A program made the position numbers and the translations under genes. Shown piece by piece: positions 1 through 10,538 of a stretch of DNA of 64,000 nt. Where the stretch lies: the NCBI GenBank assembly GCA_025266875.1, contig JALLLT010000029.1:434001-498000 (forward strand). Direction: 5' to 3'. Source of the stretch: Fennellomyces sp. T-0311. Lineage: Eukaryota; Mucoromycota; Mucoromycetes; Mucorales; Lichtheimiaceae. A model generated the notes under the pieces. That model saw only the letters and a program-made list of their open reading frames with translations. It did not search any database and was not told where the DNA came from. Position 1 is the stretch's first letter, and each line of letters begins with the position of its first letter.

Positions 1-339
1 GGCATTGTGGAGATGAGTGCTTTCCGGAACAGTTTGCTCGTTGCTTCGGGTAAGGTGAAGTTCACGATGCGGCACCATTTGAGCATATTGTAGGAAGCAT
101 GGTCGAGCAAAGCCGGAGCGGATGACGCTGGTAACATATCCACAGGGGTGTATACGCGGTACATGAAGTTTTGATATTGTAGCTGTTCAGTATCCAAGAG
201 GTGCTGTAAGTCCCGAATGACATTAGGGAGTCGATCCAATTCGTGTTGTTGCTTGCATTGAACGCATGCTGTGGAAGATTCCCGAGAGAACATGTCCGAA
301 ACTGGTAGGCGACTAGTTGTTGTAGACTTAAAGGATTTG

Positions 340-2377
340 GCGATGTCAGCAGTGTATGGTCGTGGGGGAGGTTGGATGGTATCGAGGATACACATCTGTG
401 TAACCGTTGCAGTGGCAATTGGGAAGCTGTTGATGTTGCAGGTAAAGTGGTCCATATCTGTACATAGCATATTGGCGAATGAGAGTGGCTTGATAAGTTG
501 AAAGATCGAAGGCGTAGGAATACCAAACACATGAGCGGGCCTTGTCCTTCACTCCAACAGCCAAGAGCTGTGTGGATCCACGTGTGGATGAAGAAGCGGT
601 GCTCGTGGCTTTCGTCAAACAGTGGCTGTAATCATCTTAGTTGCAGGGCAAGTTGTTGGGCGGGTGGTCACCAAGTTTTCGGTCTCGAATAAGCTTGTTG
701 TAGGACACCACAGGCCATATGCGCGTCATGAGAAAACGGTGACAGATAGTTCTGGGCTTGTTCATAAATGCGACCGGTACTGGACAAACCCGGAGAACAT
801 GCCACAAAGTCGAGAGTAGTAGGACGTTCAAGACTGTGGCTCGTCCACCTATAGATAGAGAGCGTTGAGATAGTATTTGACAGCCCGATTGAATCTTAAC
901 AGGTGCTTGAAGGAAAGTATCTCGCTGGATAGGTGAAGAGCAGAGAGGGTATCCAAGGCAGACCAATACATTAGTGGAGGTATGACCGTACCAAGAGTGG
1001 ATACCATATTGAGCCAGTTGAGTTGGCCAGGCCAGGGACGATTTGCCAGACAAGGAAAGAGCGTGAGTTTTGTTGAAATTGGCCTTGGCGTTCGATGCTT
1101 GTCATACGTGGTGAGATGACGCATGGTCTGGTGCAGATCAGGTGGGTTGTGTATGAAGAAGAAGCAATCGTATGTATAAGCCAGGAGTTTGAGCTGGGCA
1201 GTCAGTTCCGGTAGCGCAGGGATAAGTGTCAGAGCGTTCGGGGACAAAACCATGGATAGAAGGGTCGTATCGTACTCGTTGTAGTAGGGGTTTCAGAATC
1301 AGGTTGAACAAGACCGGAGACAATGGCTCGCCTTGGCGGACACCTCGACCTTGTTGGATGGCAGGGGATGGGGCCCCATTGATGTTAATTCTTATGTTAA
1401 TCCCAAAGAAAAGATTCCGGATGCATCTCCGAATCGTATCCGGGGACACAAACCGTTCAAGACAGCTCTCCAGGTGCAGGGGGTGCACTCGGTCGTACGC
1501 CTTTTCGTTGTCCAGAGCAACAACAATATCATCAAGACCTTGTTTCGCTGCATGATCCATTGCCAACCTCACCACCAACCCGTTATCGGCAATATATCGA
1601 CCATGTAGAACCCTGTCTGGTACTTGTCGATGAGCTTTGCGCTGACAGATACCATTCTTGCGTTGAGGACCTTGGTAAATACCTTGGCGTCGGTATTGAT
1701 CAAAGCAATCGGGCGCCAGTTGGCCAAATTCGTTAAGACCTGTGGTATCCAAGGTATTAACTAGTCGGAATTACCTGGTAAACGTATGACGGTATGTACT
1801 TGAATAATACATTGACAGCCTTCCGGCATGACTAGATCTTCCAAGAAGTCTAGAAACATTACCGTGTCGGCTATATGATATGGAATCCTCCCGACCACGG
1901 CTATTTGATTATGAGTTTTATCTCGAACGATATAAATAGAGAGAACCGTTAACATAATAAAGACATATTCGATTCTCACTGAACTTACCGTTTTGCTGAT
2001 ATTCTTCTCTCTCATCACAAGTCCCCTTTTTTTAGAAGGATACACAAGAAGGTCTCGGACCATGATGAGGGGAAGATGCCACTTTGGAGTGCCTCGTTGT
2101 ACACTTGCACAATCAGATTCACAATTGATTTGTGATCAAAGAGGAGGCTTAAAATTGCATACGGCAAGCCATCCATCCCAGGGCTGCTTTGCTTTAATGA
2201 GCGACGAACAGCCGTCTGCGATTCCTCCAGTGTTATATCTTGCACTAACAGGTCGCGGTCAGGGTCGTCGAGAACGCATGAAAGTGAAATGCCACTAAGG
2301 ATATCGGTGATGGCTTCCTCATCAGTAGGCTCGGTGTTGTATAACTGTTGACAGAAGGTCATTGCAGCATCATGCAT
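340..2377 (-). pseudogene. LINE reverse transcriptase, inactive, split by a solo LTR
   Basis: Minus-strand reverse transcriptase of LINE copy 1. Upstream of the LTR the frame ends with FLCILLKKGDL. Downstream it resumes, frameshifted, with a degraded NWRPI-type motif, then DNEKAYDRVHP (first catalytic Asp) and QQGRGVRQGEPLSPVLFNL. The catalytic YADD box reads LAYTYDCFFF near 1180, so one essential Asp is replaced by Tyr. The C-terminal part (1053-637) has the conserved GYPL and GRATVLN motifs of LINE polymerases; the ORF at 618-346 looks like its continuation. Frameshifts between pieces add to the loss of the active site, so this copy cannot transpose by itself. Confidence 0.85.
1741..2019 (+). 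repeat. Solo LTR A (family 1) inside LINE copy 1
   Basis: A 279-bp TG...CA unit beginning TGTGGTATCC and ending CTCATCACA. It contains TATAAATA followed by AATAAA on the plus strand, as LTR promoters and polyadenylation sites do. Close relatives lie at 44188-44461 and 45732-46006 in the opposite sense. The flanks are agacc (1736-1740) and agtcc (2020-2024), a 5-bp target duplication with one mismatch. Removing the unit joins the LINE motif KKGDL to the NWRPI region. There is no internal retroelement sequence, so this is a solo LTR left by LTR-LTR recombination. Confidence 0.85.
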
Positions 2378-2797
2378 GTGATCTAGAGAGAAGCCTGACC
2401 GCTGTACGTGGATGTTACAGTTCTACCATCTTCCGTTGTGCCTGACGCTGTCTCGCAGTACGCTTGATGTATCCGGCTGATGCTTCCCCCATTTCCCTCC
2501 AGCGGACACTTGCTTTGAGCGAATGGATATATGCATTCTTTTCCTGAACATTTGCATGGCGGTACACACCGCAGTTAGACGATGTGGTGTTTCTTGCATA
2601 CGTTTCTGTGCTCGAAGCATCCGATTCCGCTGTCGTTGTAGGTGCTTCAGTTGTCGATGGCGTCTTGTGGCTTCATATCTTCCGTGCTGTCGGCAAGATT
2701 GTTGAACGGTCTTTTCGGTCAGTTCCCATGCTTCTTGAGGACTACTACAGACTGAAATTTGATTGTGAGCAGCAGCTGGATCTTCTCCCATTTTCGT

Positions 2798-3592
2798 CTA
2801 AAAAGCCTTGGAACGGGCTAGAAGCGGGTTAGCACGCCAGATATCATGACCACCAGCAGTCGCCCTGGGACATCGCAGGGAAAAGGTGACCAAGGAATGG
2901 TCAGCCCAAGCAGGGCTCAGGAAATCGATTTCCGGAGAAGAGCTGACGCTGTGCAGCGATTCTGGCAGAAACACATAGTCGATAGATGAGGAAGTCGACA
3001 AATCAGCGGTCGAATACCAGGTTAGAATATAGCGTTGTCGAGGTTCACATGGTGTCATCACGTTGACAAAATGTTCGGCTAAATAATCGCGCCATGACAC
3101 TGGCGCCTTACCAAACGAAGAATCTTTTCGTTCATATGAGCAGTTGAAGTCACCGAGAACTATACTCTGTTCGAGGAGCGATAATAGTTCTGCGGATTGC
3201 ATAAATGGAAACATAGTGTCACGCAGAAAAGCGTGTAGTTCACCGGCATTTGCTGGTGCATATATGTTCAGAATGTAAAAAGGGTCGAAATCATTATTGC
3301 TGTGAATCACTTTGACCCATAGCCCTCGTCCTTATTGGACGGAACGTGTAAGTTCGAAACGAACGGAAGGTTTAAAGCTAACCATGCAGCATTCGTAACT
3401 CTATATACTTTGTGCAGAGCGAAGTTGGCTGGAAAGTATGGAATCTGGTTCATCGCCTGGAACGCGTGTTTCTTGCATAGCCAGGATGTGTAGAGCTTGT
3501 TGTCGTATTGCTGATAAGAATTGTGATTATTCTTGTGTGTCGCCACCTTTCCCGAGATGACGCAGATTGAGTGTTGTGATATTGATTTTCAT
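2798..3592 (-). pseudogene. LINE endonuclease domain (exonuclease/endonuclease/phosphatase fold)
   Basis: This is the target-nicking endonuclease of LINE copy 1. From 3310 downward the open part shows the family landmarks in order: YILNIYAPAN, VLGDFNCSYE (metal-binding D and N), SSIDYVFLP, and the terminal WADHSLVTF, where the family has S/D-D-H. Upstream, between 3592 and 3310, the TLNLRHLG start is recognisable but the frame shifts and carries stops. The domain is therefore not translatable as one piece. A basic, R/Q-rich linker continues from 2791 to 2423 and leads into the reverse transcriptase. Family assignment rests on these motifs; the loss of function is seen directly in the broken frame. 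Confidence 0.85.
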
Positions 3593-3782
3593 TAAGATAA
3601 AATGTGAGTTTCACTTACAAAGGCCCCTCCTCAACCTCTGCATTACTAGGGGACACGGTGTGGTACGCAATGTGAGGTTGAAGAGGAGCGACTCCGAGGG
3701 GCGCTGGTGTTATCCATGGGATGATCTTGAAGAGTTTGAAGTAGGTTCTGAATGTATGACTCGCCTGAAGCTCGCTCCTTTG

Positions 3783-4320
3783 TCATGGATCGGATGACAC
3801 GAACATTGGGTCTGGAGCATCGGACGCCATCATGACGGTGTCTCCTTCCTCATCGAGATTAACAAGGAAGGTTGTGATTTCGGCGACGCGGGCTGCTTCT
3901 TTTCCCTTTTGGCTGGACTCCTTGGCTGTAGAGGACTGGCCGGAACCAGTGTCCTCGTCGGCGGGCTTGGTGGTGGGTGCGTGTTTCGAGGCTGCGGTGC
4001 CTTGTTCTTGACTCTTGGAGGAGTCGACCTTGGTGATCGGTGCAGCAGGTGCTGCTGATGTAGCTGGTGCTACTGGTTCTACTGGTGCTACGGGAGCAGT
4101 TGCCACTGTGGTGATTGGTGTCTCAGCTCTGGCCGCCATCATTCGTTGCCGCGTCTGTGGCTGTGCGGCGTTGCTTATCCTTCTGGTGCTTTCGAATGCT
4201 CTTGGTCTTTAACTCAGATGTAGCTGATGGATGGTCTGGTGGCTTTTTTCGTCTGTTTTCTTGGGCGATCAAACTTGGAAATTGATTACTTGGTGGGAAG
4301 CTACGGGCAGCAGTGACCAT
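3783..4320 (-). pseudogene. Ala/Pro/Thr-rich ORF pair, possible LINE ORF1 remnant
   Basis: Two overlapping minus-strand frames. One (4320-4123, 65 aa) is Lys/Arg-rich at its end. The next (4142-3783, 119 aa) is rich in Ala, Pro and Thr and ends in an acidic stretch (VNLDEEGDTVMMASDAPDP). They overlap in different frames, which suggests one protein broken by a frameshift. They lie just upstream of the LINE endonuclease ORF on the same strand, the place where an ORF1 would be. I see no zinc knuckle or RRM. They could equally be the remains of an unrelated low-complexity gene. The 190 bp between 3782 and 3593 hold nothing I can name. Confidence 0.35.
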
Positions 4321-4522
4321 CTTTCGGAAGCTTGAAGCCCCTCAGCAGCTTGTAAACACCACCGACTGACACGCAATACACGATAGCATATGTTGTAATC
4401 AATATCTTTGGAATATACTTGCCAGAGATCCACATCTGCAAGGTGAGCCTGAAATACAGCGTGTAACGTTCTAATTTTGTTCATTAAACTCTGAACTTGT
4501 TTTGCGATTTACAATGTATTGC

Positions 4523-5713
4523 TTATGCGTAATCATCTGCAATGTCCAAGTTGAATTGCGCCGCTGGTGGCTGAGGGTTGTGATGGACGATTGCCCGTGC
4601 CAGCTGCACACCCGCCTGCCTCGCTTCAAACCGGCCAATACGAGGCTCGAGAGCTACCCTCCACAACTTGGCAATATGTTTTTGCAACGCACGGATATGT
4701 TCTTTAATGTCTATTACATATAGAGTTAGTGACTACTTTCGTTAAAGGTATAATAACTTACTCTGGATAGCTTGCCTGGCAAAGTTATCCGACATGGTTG
4801 CTTTTAAAGTCCCGTCATTCACGGAGTCCGGCTCGTAGTACGCTGCGTAAGTTTAGATTTTAGCTAATGCATCCTCGCAATGAACGCTCGTACGTTACCT
4901 TCTCTAGTTTCTTCATTCACCCTACAGTTTGGATAGATCGCGAAGGTGTCCATGAGGTCTTGATTCTATATTCAAAAAGAGATTAAGACCGCCAGTATAA
5001 CTTTCAGATAACAACAGGACGTACCTCGGCGAGATATGCTGGGACTCTTTCTGCTCGTAGGTGTATACCCACCAGTTTGTAGACTCGTGTACACCACGGT
5101 TGATTAAGTATTTGCGGAGCCGCATCGAAGTCTCCTTCCAGAAAACGGCGAATGTGTAAATTGACTAAATGAAAGCTATCTTGGCGACGCGTAGTGTTGA
5201 TTTCTGCAATAAGCCGTATCTCCGTCTATACTGTTTTCATCAGTATGGTGTGTTCGATTTCTTTTATCCACCTACTTGAATAAAATTGTACTCAGGGCGT
5301 GTCAATGCTTTTAATGCGCAGTTTCGAGTGACGATATGGTTTGCGTCAGGGAATCCTTCGACCCAGAGAGGTTTCAATGTTGGTACGTAATTGCTGAGTT
5401 CAGTAACATAGGTCCGCTGATCTGTTGCATAATCTGTTTTATCACACATCATTTTCTGATTTATAAATTTGATGATGGTGCTCTTAGGTATACCTAAAGC
5501 TAGATACTGATTTCTGGGCACGAGTGGCGTGCCTGCCCACAGCATCAATGCGACTAATGCAAATGGTGAACGGATCACGGATGTTATTTCTGGTGTGTTT
5601 TCTGCCTCGCCTACTAGTAGCAGTATATCTGCATCGTCAACATTGATATTCAAGTAAATTACTTGTTGTTTCAAAAAACAGTATAATCGTGAGTTTTTGC
5701 TTATCAACTGCAT
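4523..5713 (-). CDS. Unrecognised spliced gene, 322 aa, five exons
   Basis: I do not recognise this protein. Five minus-strand exons join in frame: 5713-5276, 5219-5025, 4965-4899, 4842-4762 and 4710-4523. All four introns are 51-59 nt with GT and AG borders, giving 322 codons plus TAA. That many phase-consistent short introns is good evidence for a real or recently real gene. The N-terminal half (MQLISKNSRL, later VDDADILLLVGEAENTPEI) looks globular. The C-terminal part is helical and basic (IKEHIRALQKHIAKLWRVAL) and ends in IADDYA. No signal peptide or clear membrane segment is seen. It lies between a dead LINE and short mobile repeats, so it may have been carried by, or captured from, an element. 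Confidence 0.5.
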
Positions 5714-5741
5714 AGTATAAAAAGTGTGTCATCGGTAAAAT

Positions 5742-6074
5742 ATAAAGCAGTTATCACACTTGCTCCCAGTTCTTTTCTTCGCACTACTTTATAATAACCT
5801 TCTACTGTACACGCCTGTCTTTTACCCAATTAGAATTTTTTCAGACATGGCATCAGCTCCTTTATTTTTTATATCTATACATTTGTACCGCAAGGAAGCG
5901 ACCAGATCCCTATAGGGGCAGGTCTCATAGTCTTCCCAATAAAACCAATACTTTTTCAGCTATCACACTTGCTCCGCCGTGATATGGATTTATCAGCCAT
6001 TACGAGTGATACAGTCGCGAATACCTCAGGCTGATAAATCCCATGCGGCAGAGCAAGTGTGATAACTGCTTTAT
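5742..6074. repeat. MITE-like element with 24-bp terminal inverted repeats
   Basis: Perfect 24-bp inverted repeats lie at 5742-5765 and 6051-6074 (core AAGCAGTTATCACACTTGCT and its complement). They can be read with a TA dinucleotide at each end, as for Tc1/mariner-type MITEs. The right half is itself a palindrome: 5958-5998 pairs with 6029-6067, with a few mismatches. No coding capacity is seen. A member of the 150-bp dispersed repeat (5813-5959) lies inside, so this is a nested insertion or a composite. Confidence 0.65.
5813..5959. repeat. Dispersed ~150-bp repeat, copy 1
   Basis: Non-coding repeat found three times in the window (also 6953-7107 and 33884-34027). Shared blocks are a CTGTCTTTT-like start, TTTTCAGACATGGCA near position 35, a GTACCGCAAG or AAGCGAC centre, and an end of TTCCCAATAAAA plus a T-rich tract. 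The two ends are imperfect inverted repeats, as expected of a MITE. This copy sits within the larger inverted-repeat element. Confidence 0.6.
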
Positions 6075-6952
6075 CGCATGCAGTCTATCATTTTCTGAAT
6101 TAACTGTCTAATTATGTTATTCTTAAGTTGAATACAAAATGATCTGTATTGAAAGTGGTTTTGTAATTGTTGTAGAGAATTTGGATACAAATAATAATGC
6201 AAAAAGCTTGTTTTTGCACACGAGTGACGTAGTTACAGGTGTGCTTGCCCGCACAGACAATTAAAAATCAAAGACGCAAACAAGATCTAGTGTGTCATTC
6301 AAACTTTTCATAATAAATGTTAGATATGGACCTCAATATTTAAGTAAGCTTTTGTCATTTCCAAAACGGTCATGAACGTTGTATTTGTTTATCAGCTAGT
6401 ACAAAAAAGGTGAACTCGGATAAAATATCCAATTTATCTCTACACCTCTCACTTTAGTGTTGAAACTCTGGCCATGCGATAACTAACATAGATCGCACAG
6501 CCAACGACTTTAGCGCTACATAGAGTATTCCAGTATTTCCCCGACAGTTACAAGTTTTTGACCACATTATGAACAAGTTTGGGAATACGACGAGGATGAA
6601 CCAGCGCCTGAGCAAGCATGGATTGAATTAGTTACTACCGTGGACTCATATAAACTCTGTAGGTATCCACCATAATTATCTGAACAGCCTGCCACGTTCA
6701 AGTGATGGGCTGCGTTGCGGCAAATGGAAAAAAGGCATGGCCAGCACTGTACTACGAAAGATCGACCAGCTGAGCCATAAGAATGAGGAGTACGACGAAG
6801 AAGAGCCAGCGCCTGAAACCCTACAAGGCAGTGAAGCAGCGTTCACAGAAGACCATGCTATATAACGTGTGACCAAATGTACTTCAAGCATCACTTGTGA
6901 GCTTTATCCCTGCATTCATAGTTTCTCTACGTTCTTTATTGCATTACTACAG
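6075..6952. other. Intergenic, with two similar acidic coding-like fragments
   Basis: No convincing gene. Two stretches, about 6573-6630 and 6733-6865, both translate on the plus strand to YDE(D/E)EPAPE followed by different tails. They look like two copies of one decayed exon. No start, splice pattern or frame joins them. Confidence 0.4.
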
Positions 6953-7107
6953 GCCTGTCTTTTTCCCAATAAGGGGGTTTTCAGACATGGCACCAGACCT
7001 TATTCTTAATGCGCTAACATCAGTACCGCAAGGGTGAGACTATAAGCCTAGTACGTACGTATACGGGCATGTCTGAGTCTTCCAAAATAAATCATACACT
7101 TTTTCAC
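6953..7107. repeat. Dispersed ~150-bp repeat, copy 2
   Basis: Begins GCCTGTCTTTTTCCCAATAA, has the shared TTTTCAGACATGGCA block, and ends with TCCAAAATAAATCATACACT and a T-rich tract. It lies 3' of the unknown gene at 7244-7706. Its end can pair imperfectly with its start, which fits a small inverted-repeat transposon. Its borders are estimated from the alignment of the three copies only. Confidence 0.6.
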
Positions 7108-7243
7108 CTAGGATCATGTCTTTCTGATCTCTAAGAGCATAAAAGGGCGTAGGCGAATCAACGCAGAAGGACCCATTGCAATATTCTTCAGGCATTCCAT
7201 TTTCTGTGGTGTCAACCTTGAAGCGCTCTTGCAAACCAGAAAA

Positions 7244-7706
7244 TCATCGTTTCAGAACCGCGCTTTCCGCCTCAGCCAAATCTTCATCCGATTCAGTTGG
7301 TTCATCAACACGAAATATCGGGTCATCATCGATTGTTGTAGGTTCGTCCACGGCCGAATGCATATCTCCTTCTACCTCCCGTATAAGCGCTTCCAAAGTA
7401 ATGTGTTCATCATTGGGGCAAGCGGCAGCAGAACCGTGATTTTCTGGATGGTTTTCTGGCTGGTCCTAGAGCATATGTGTCAAACATGGTGACTTTATTT
7501 ACGATTAAGACATACACCTCACTGTTTGCGCTATCGGATGTGCTTCTTTTGTAACTGCAGGCAGTGACTTTGGTGTTACCGACGATAGTATCTCTGCTAG
7601 CTTCGGCGGCTAGGACTGATGAATGCTCAGCAGTGTAGCGGTGTAAGGTCATCTGAACTTTGTTTAATTTCTTAGACTTGCTTCGGCTTCCTTTAGTTCT
7701 TCCCAT
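7244..7706 (-). CDS. Unrecognised two-exon gene, 136 aa, basic start and acidic tail
   Basis: I do not recognise this protein. Exon 1 is 7706-7518, starting at the only ATG that opens the frame (MGRTKGSRSKSKKLNKV). A 52-nt intron (7517-7466, GT...AG, phase 0) leads to exon 2, 7465-7244, ending AVLKR then TGA. The first 20 residues are strongly basic. The second exon is acidic and low in complexity (DEPTTIDDDPIFRVDEPTESDEDLAEAE). That charge pattern suits a small nucleic-acid or chromatin-associated protein or the N-terminus of a transposon protein, but no domain is visible. Repeat DNA lies directly downstream. An intact splice frame is the main support. Confidence 0.45.
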
Positions 7707-8147
7707 GATAAGCACAAAAATTAGGTAACGTAAAGAAGAAAGTATATTATAGTTTTTTCGTGACCTGGCAACACGAGGTTTTTTTTTTATTTTAGCACCA
7801 GCATTGTCCAGTAGCTTTTTTTGTAGATAAGAAATTTATATCAGGCACCGTAACCGGTACCATTTTGATAAATAAAAGATGTCTATCCGCCGTAGTAAAC
7901 CGATAGACCCCGTTGAGCCAGAAGCATTGTCCAGCAGCACTTAGGACGATTGGCGCGGTACTTTATACAGCTACCCCAGGTGCTTCAACCCTGCCCTGCT
8001 TTGTGCGCGAGCAATTCGGCTAATCAAAATTACCTTTTATTTATTGGGAATCCGACGGGCAATCCCCGTTTTTACACTGATTTTTTTTTCAATGTAAGCG
8101 GACCCGCTTGACCTGAGCTCTCACCGTGTTTCACTTACTTTCACACA
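7707..8147. promoter_or_regulatory. Upstream region of deoxyhypusine synthase
   Basis: Non-coding stretch between divergent genes. It holds an imperfect direct repeat (GCATTGTCCAGTAGC near 7802 and GCATTGTCCAGCAGC near 7923), T-tracts at 7779-7787 and 8083-8090, and a pyrimidine-rich leader (TTTCACTTACTTTCACACA) just before the start codon. No TATA box is obvious, as for many housekeeping genes. Confidence 0.35.
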
Positions 8148-9359
8148 ATGGCTGAACAAAACAAAGCTCCCGGCCCCGCCGAAGCAGCAGTGCTGCTGAA
8201 ATCCGTAGAAATGCCCGAAGACGCAGTGTTGATTCAGGGCCCCGACTTCAACAACAACCTTTCACTTCAGGATCTACTGGGATCGTTTCGCACAATGGGC
8301 TTCCAAGCAAGTGGGCTCGGTGAGGCAATAGAGATCGTGGATAAGATGGTAGGCTTCCGGATACTAAGCTGCATGCACACGAAAAAATAACGAACTTGAT
8401 CGTATTTAGCGCAATTGGCGATTGTCTGACGAGCCTATCGCGGAGGACGAGACGGACGAGTTCCGGGACATGGAGGTTCGCAAGAACACCAAGTGCAAAA
8501 TCTTTGTGGGGTATACTTCCAATTTGGTGTCCTCCGGAGTCCGTGAAATCCTGCGCTTTTTGGTACAACACAAAATGGTTGATGTCCTTGTCACCACTGC
8601 AGGCGGTGTAGAGGAGGACTTTATCAAGTGCTTAGCGCCAACGTATCTCGGTGACTTTAACCTCAAGGGAAGTGACCTCCGCAAACAGGGCCTTAACCGC
8701 ATCGGGAATATGCTTGTACCCAACAACAACTATTGTAAATTCGAGGAGTGGGTTATTCCGATTCTGGACAAGATGCTGGACGAGCAGAAGAAGGACGTGA
8801 GTTGCTGTCATGGTAATACATAGTAACCCTGTTGCTAACTGACCATTTGCAGAACAAGATCTGGACACCCTCAGCCATGATTCGTCGTCTTGGCGAAGAA
8901 ATCAATGACGAGTCCAGCATTTACTATTGGTGCGCGAAGAACGATATCCCGGTATTCTGCCCTGCAATTACGGACGGATCGTTGGGCGACATGATTTACT
9001 TCCACTCGTACCGCAATCCCGGGTTGATTGTGGATATTGCAGCGGACATCCGAAACATGAACAACCAGGCAGTGTTTGCAAAGAAGACGGGCCTGATAAT
9101 CCTGGGTGGTGGCCTTGTGAAACATCACATTTGTAACGCCAACATGATGCGTAACGGTGCGGATTATGCGGTGTACCTGAACACAGCCCAGGAATTCGAC
9201 GGTAGCGACGCGGGAGCCCGCCCCGACGAGGCAGTGTCGTGGGGAAAGATCCGAGCGGATGGACAATCGGTCAAAGTGTATGCAGAGGCCACGCTTGTGT
9301 TTCCACTGATCGTGGCAGCAACGTTTGCGAAGGGATACCATGAAGGCAAGGCGACTTAG
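8148..9359 (+). CDS. DHS1: Deoxyhypusine synthase
   Basis: Catalyses the first step of hypusine formation: it moves the aminobutyl group of spermidine, using NAD, onto one lysine of translation factor eIF5A in the cytosol. Three exons (8148-8348, 8410-8796, 8853-9359) join in phase 0 to give 364 aa, close to the usual ~370. Landmarks include [17 protein letters not shown], the [10 protein letters not shown] block, [11 protein letters not shown] and AVSWGKIR. The Lys of SWGKI (about residue 328) matches the known enzyme-intermediate lysine of the family. Introns of 61 and 56 nt are GT-AG. The start codon opens MAEQNKAPG and follows a pyrimidine-rich leader. No defects are seen. The convergent gene begins its stop 94 bp downstream. 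Confidence 0.95.
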
Positions 9360-9453
9360 CAACACAACCTAGTAGATCAAATGAACATGTATTTTTGATT
9401 GTAAAGAAAGTGGATGATACACATAAGGAAAGGAAAAGGAGAGAGAGAGAGGT

Positions 9454-10364
9454 TCATGGCAACGAGCCCATTTCGTCGTTTTCATCCAAGCCATCCTGAC
9501 TGTCGATATCAATGTCGTCGTCGTCATCAGACATATCGCCGGCATCTTCGGCCGCTGACCCATTCCCATTGCCCATCAACACCTCCAGCAGCACTTTGCG
9601 CTCCGTCTGCAGCCGCTTCAGCTTCTTCTGCATGGATGCCCACTCCTCGTTCAACAGCTCGTTCTCGCGCAGAATATATCGCAGTTTGGCCTTGGCCAGC
9701 TTGTATTTTTCGCTTTTGCTAAGTGATGGGTCGTCGTCATCAGACACTGAATTGCGTCGTTCTCTTGACGGTGGTAATCCTGGTGTGAGCGGCGGCTGGT
9801 GCTGCCCGACCTTGCGCCGCTTTGTGGATGGCTGCTTGCCTTCGGCTTTCCTTGATAATGGCGTCTGCTGTGTCTGTTGTGGCTGTTGTTCGTGTTCGGC
9901 TTTTTTGTGTCGCACCAGTGCATCATGTCGCCCGTATCTGCAAAACCTATGAACACGTTTGTCCACACACCTCCTGAAAGTGCTGCTACTTACGCCTGGT
10001 CGCACCCGGGATAGTTGCACGCAAACGGCTTCTCGCCCGTGTGTATACGTAAATGCATCATTAGCGCAAATCGCGAATGGCACTTGACGCCTCGCCGACT
10101 GCAATCCGTCCAATCGCAAAAGTATTCTGGCCGTTTCCACCCGACATGATCTGTTGGTGTGGGGGAGTTAATATTGTCTCTGATTGGAAAGGGGGGCATG
10201 GCTTGCAGCTCACCTTCTGACAAATGGCTGGCTAATGAAGTATGGTCAGGGAATCGGCGGTGGCAGTCTCGCCAGTGACATGACAGCGTGCTGTTATGAT
10301 TGTCGCCATCTGGGGTATCATTGAGAGGGAGCGTGGGTACTAATGGAGGCGCTTGCAGCGACAT
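9454..10364 (-). CDS. C2H2 zinc-finger protein with INO80E-like coiled coil (Iec1-like)
   Basis: Probable nuclear C2H2 protein of 263 aa from three exons (10364-10214, 10150-9994, 9937-9454), phases consistent. The ATG at 10364 is the first in frame. Three finger units follow: CHWRDCHRRFPDHTSLASHL, CDWTDC...HLRIHTGEKPF, and CNYPGCDQA-YGRHDALVRHKK, the last split by intron 2. After a basic linker (KPSTKRRK-like, near residue 145) comes a helical segment, KYKLAKAKLRYILRENELLN...ERKVLLEVLM. This resembles the segment of INO80E-type subunits of the INO80 chromatin remodeller. The tail is very acidic (DDDDDIDIDSQDG). Fission yeast Iec1 is a C2H2 subunit of INO80, so that role is my best inference. 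A GLI-type transcription factor is the alternative. Confidence 0.7.
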
Positions 10365-10538
10365 GTCCAAGTGTTCAAACGAAAAAAAGTGATTTAAAGA
10401 TTCAACAAGAGCATCAGCAACCAAGAGTCCGCCGACCCCTTCGACGGGGCGCGTGACCAGCTCGTCCTGTTCATTACAAAGTCTACCGCTTTTTTACTTT
10501 CTCTTTTTGAATGACGGATATATATATACAGTCTATGA

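Larger units (their letters stand above)
1..3592 (-). mobile_element. Degenerate APE-type LINE (copy 1), runs off left edge
   Basis: A non-LTR retrotransposon read on the minus strand. It has an apurinic endonuclease domain (about 3592-2800), a basic linker (2791-2423), reverse transcriptase (about 2377-1140) and a C-terminal part (1053 to the edge). An ATG at 3592 opens the ORF2-like frame with MKINITTLNL, the usual start of the endonuclease fold. The frame is broken many times by stops and shifts, and a solo LTR at 1741-2019 interrupts the reverse transcriptase. The element is dead. Its 3' end lies outside the window, so no tail or target duplication can be seen. Order of domains and motifs make the class firm; the clade is not resolved. 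Confidence 0.88.
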
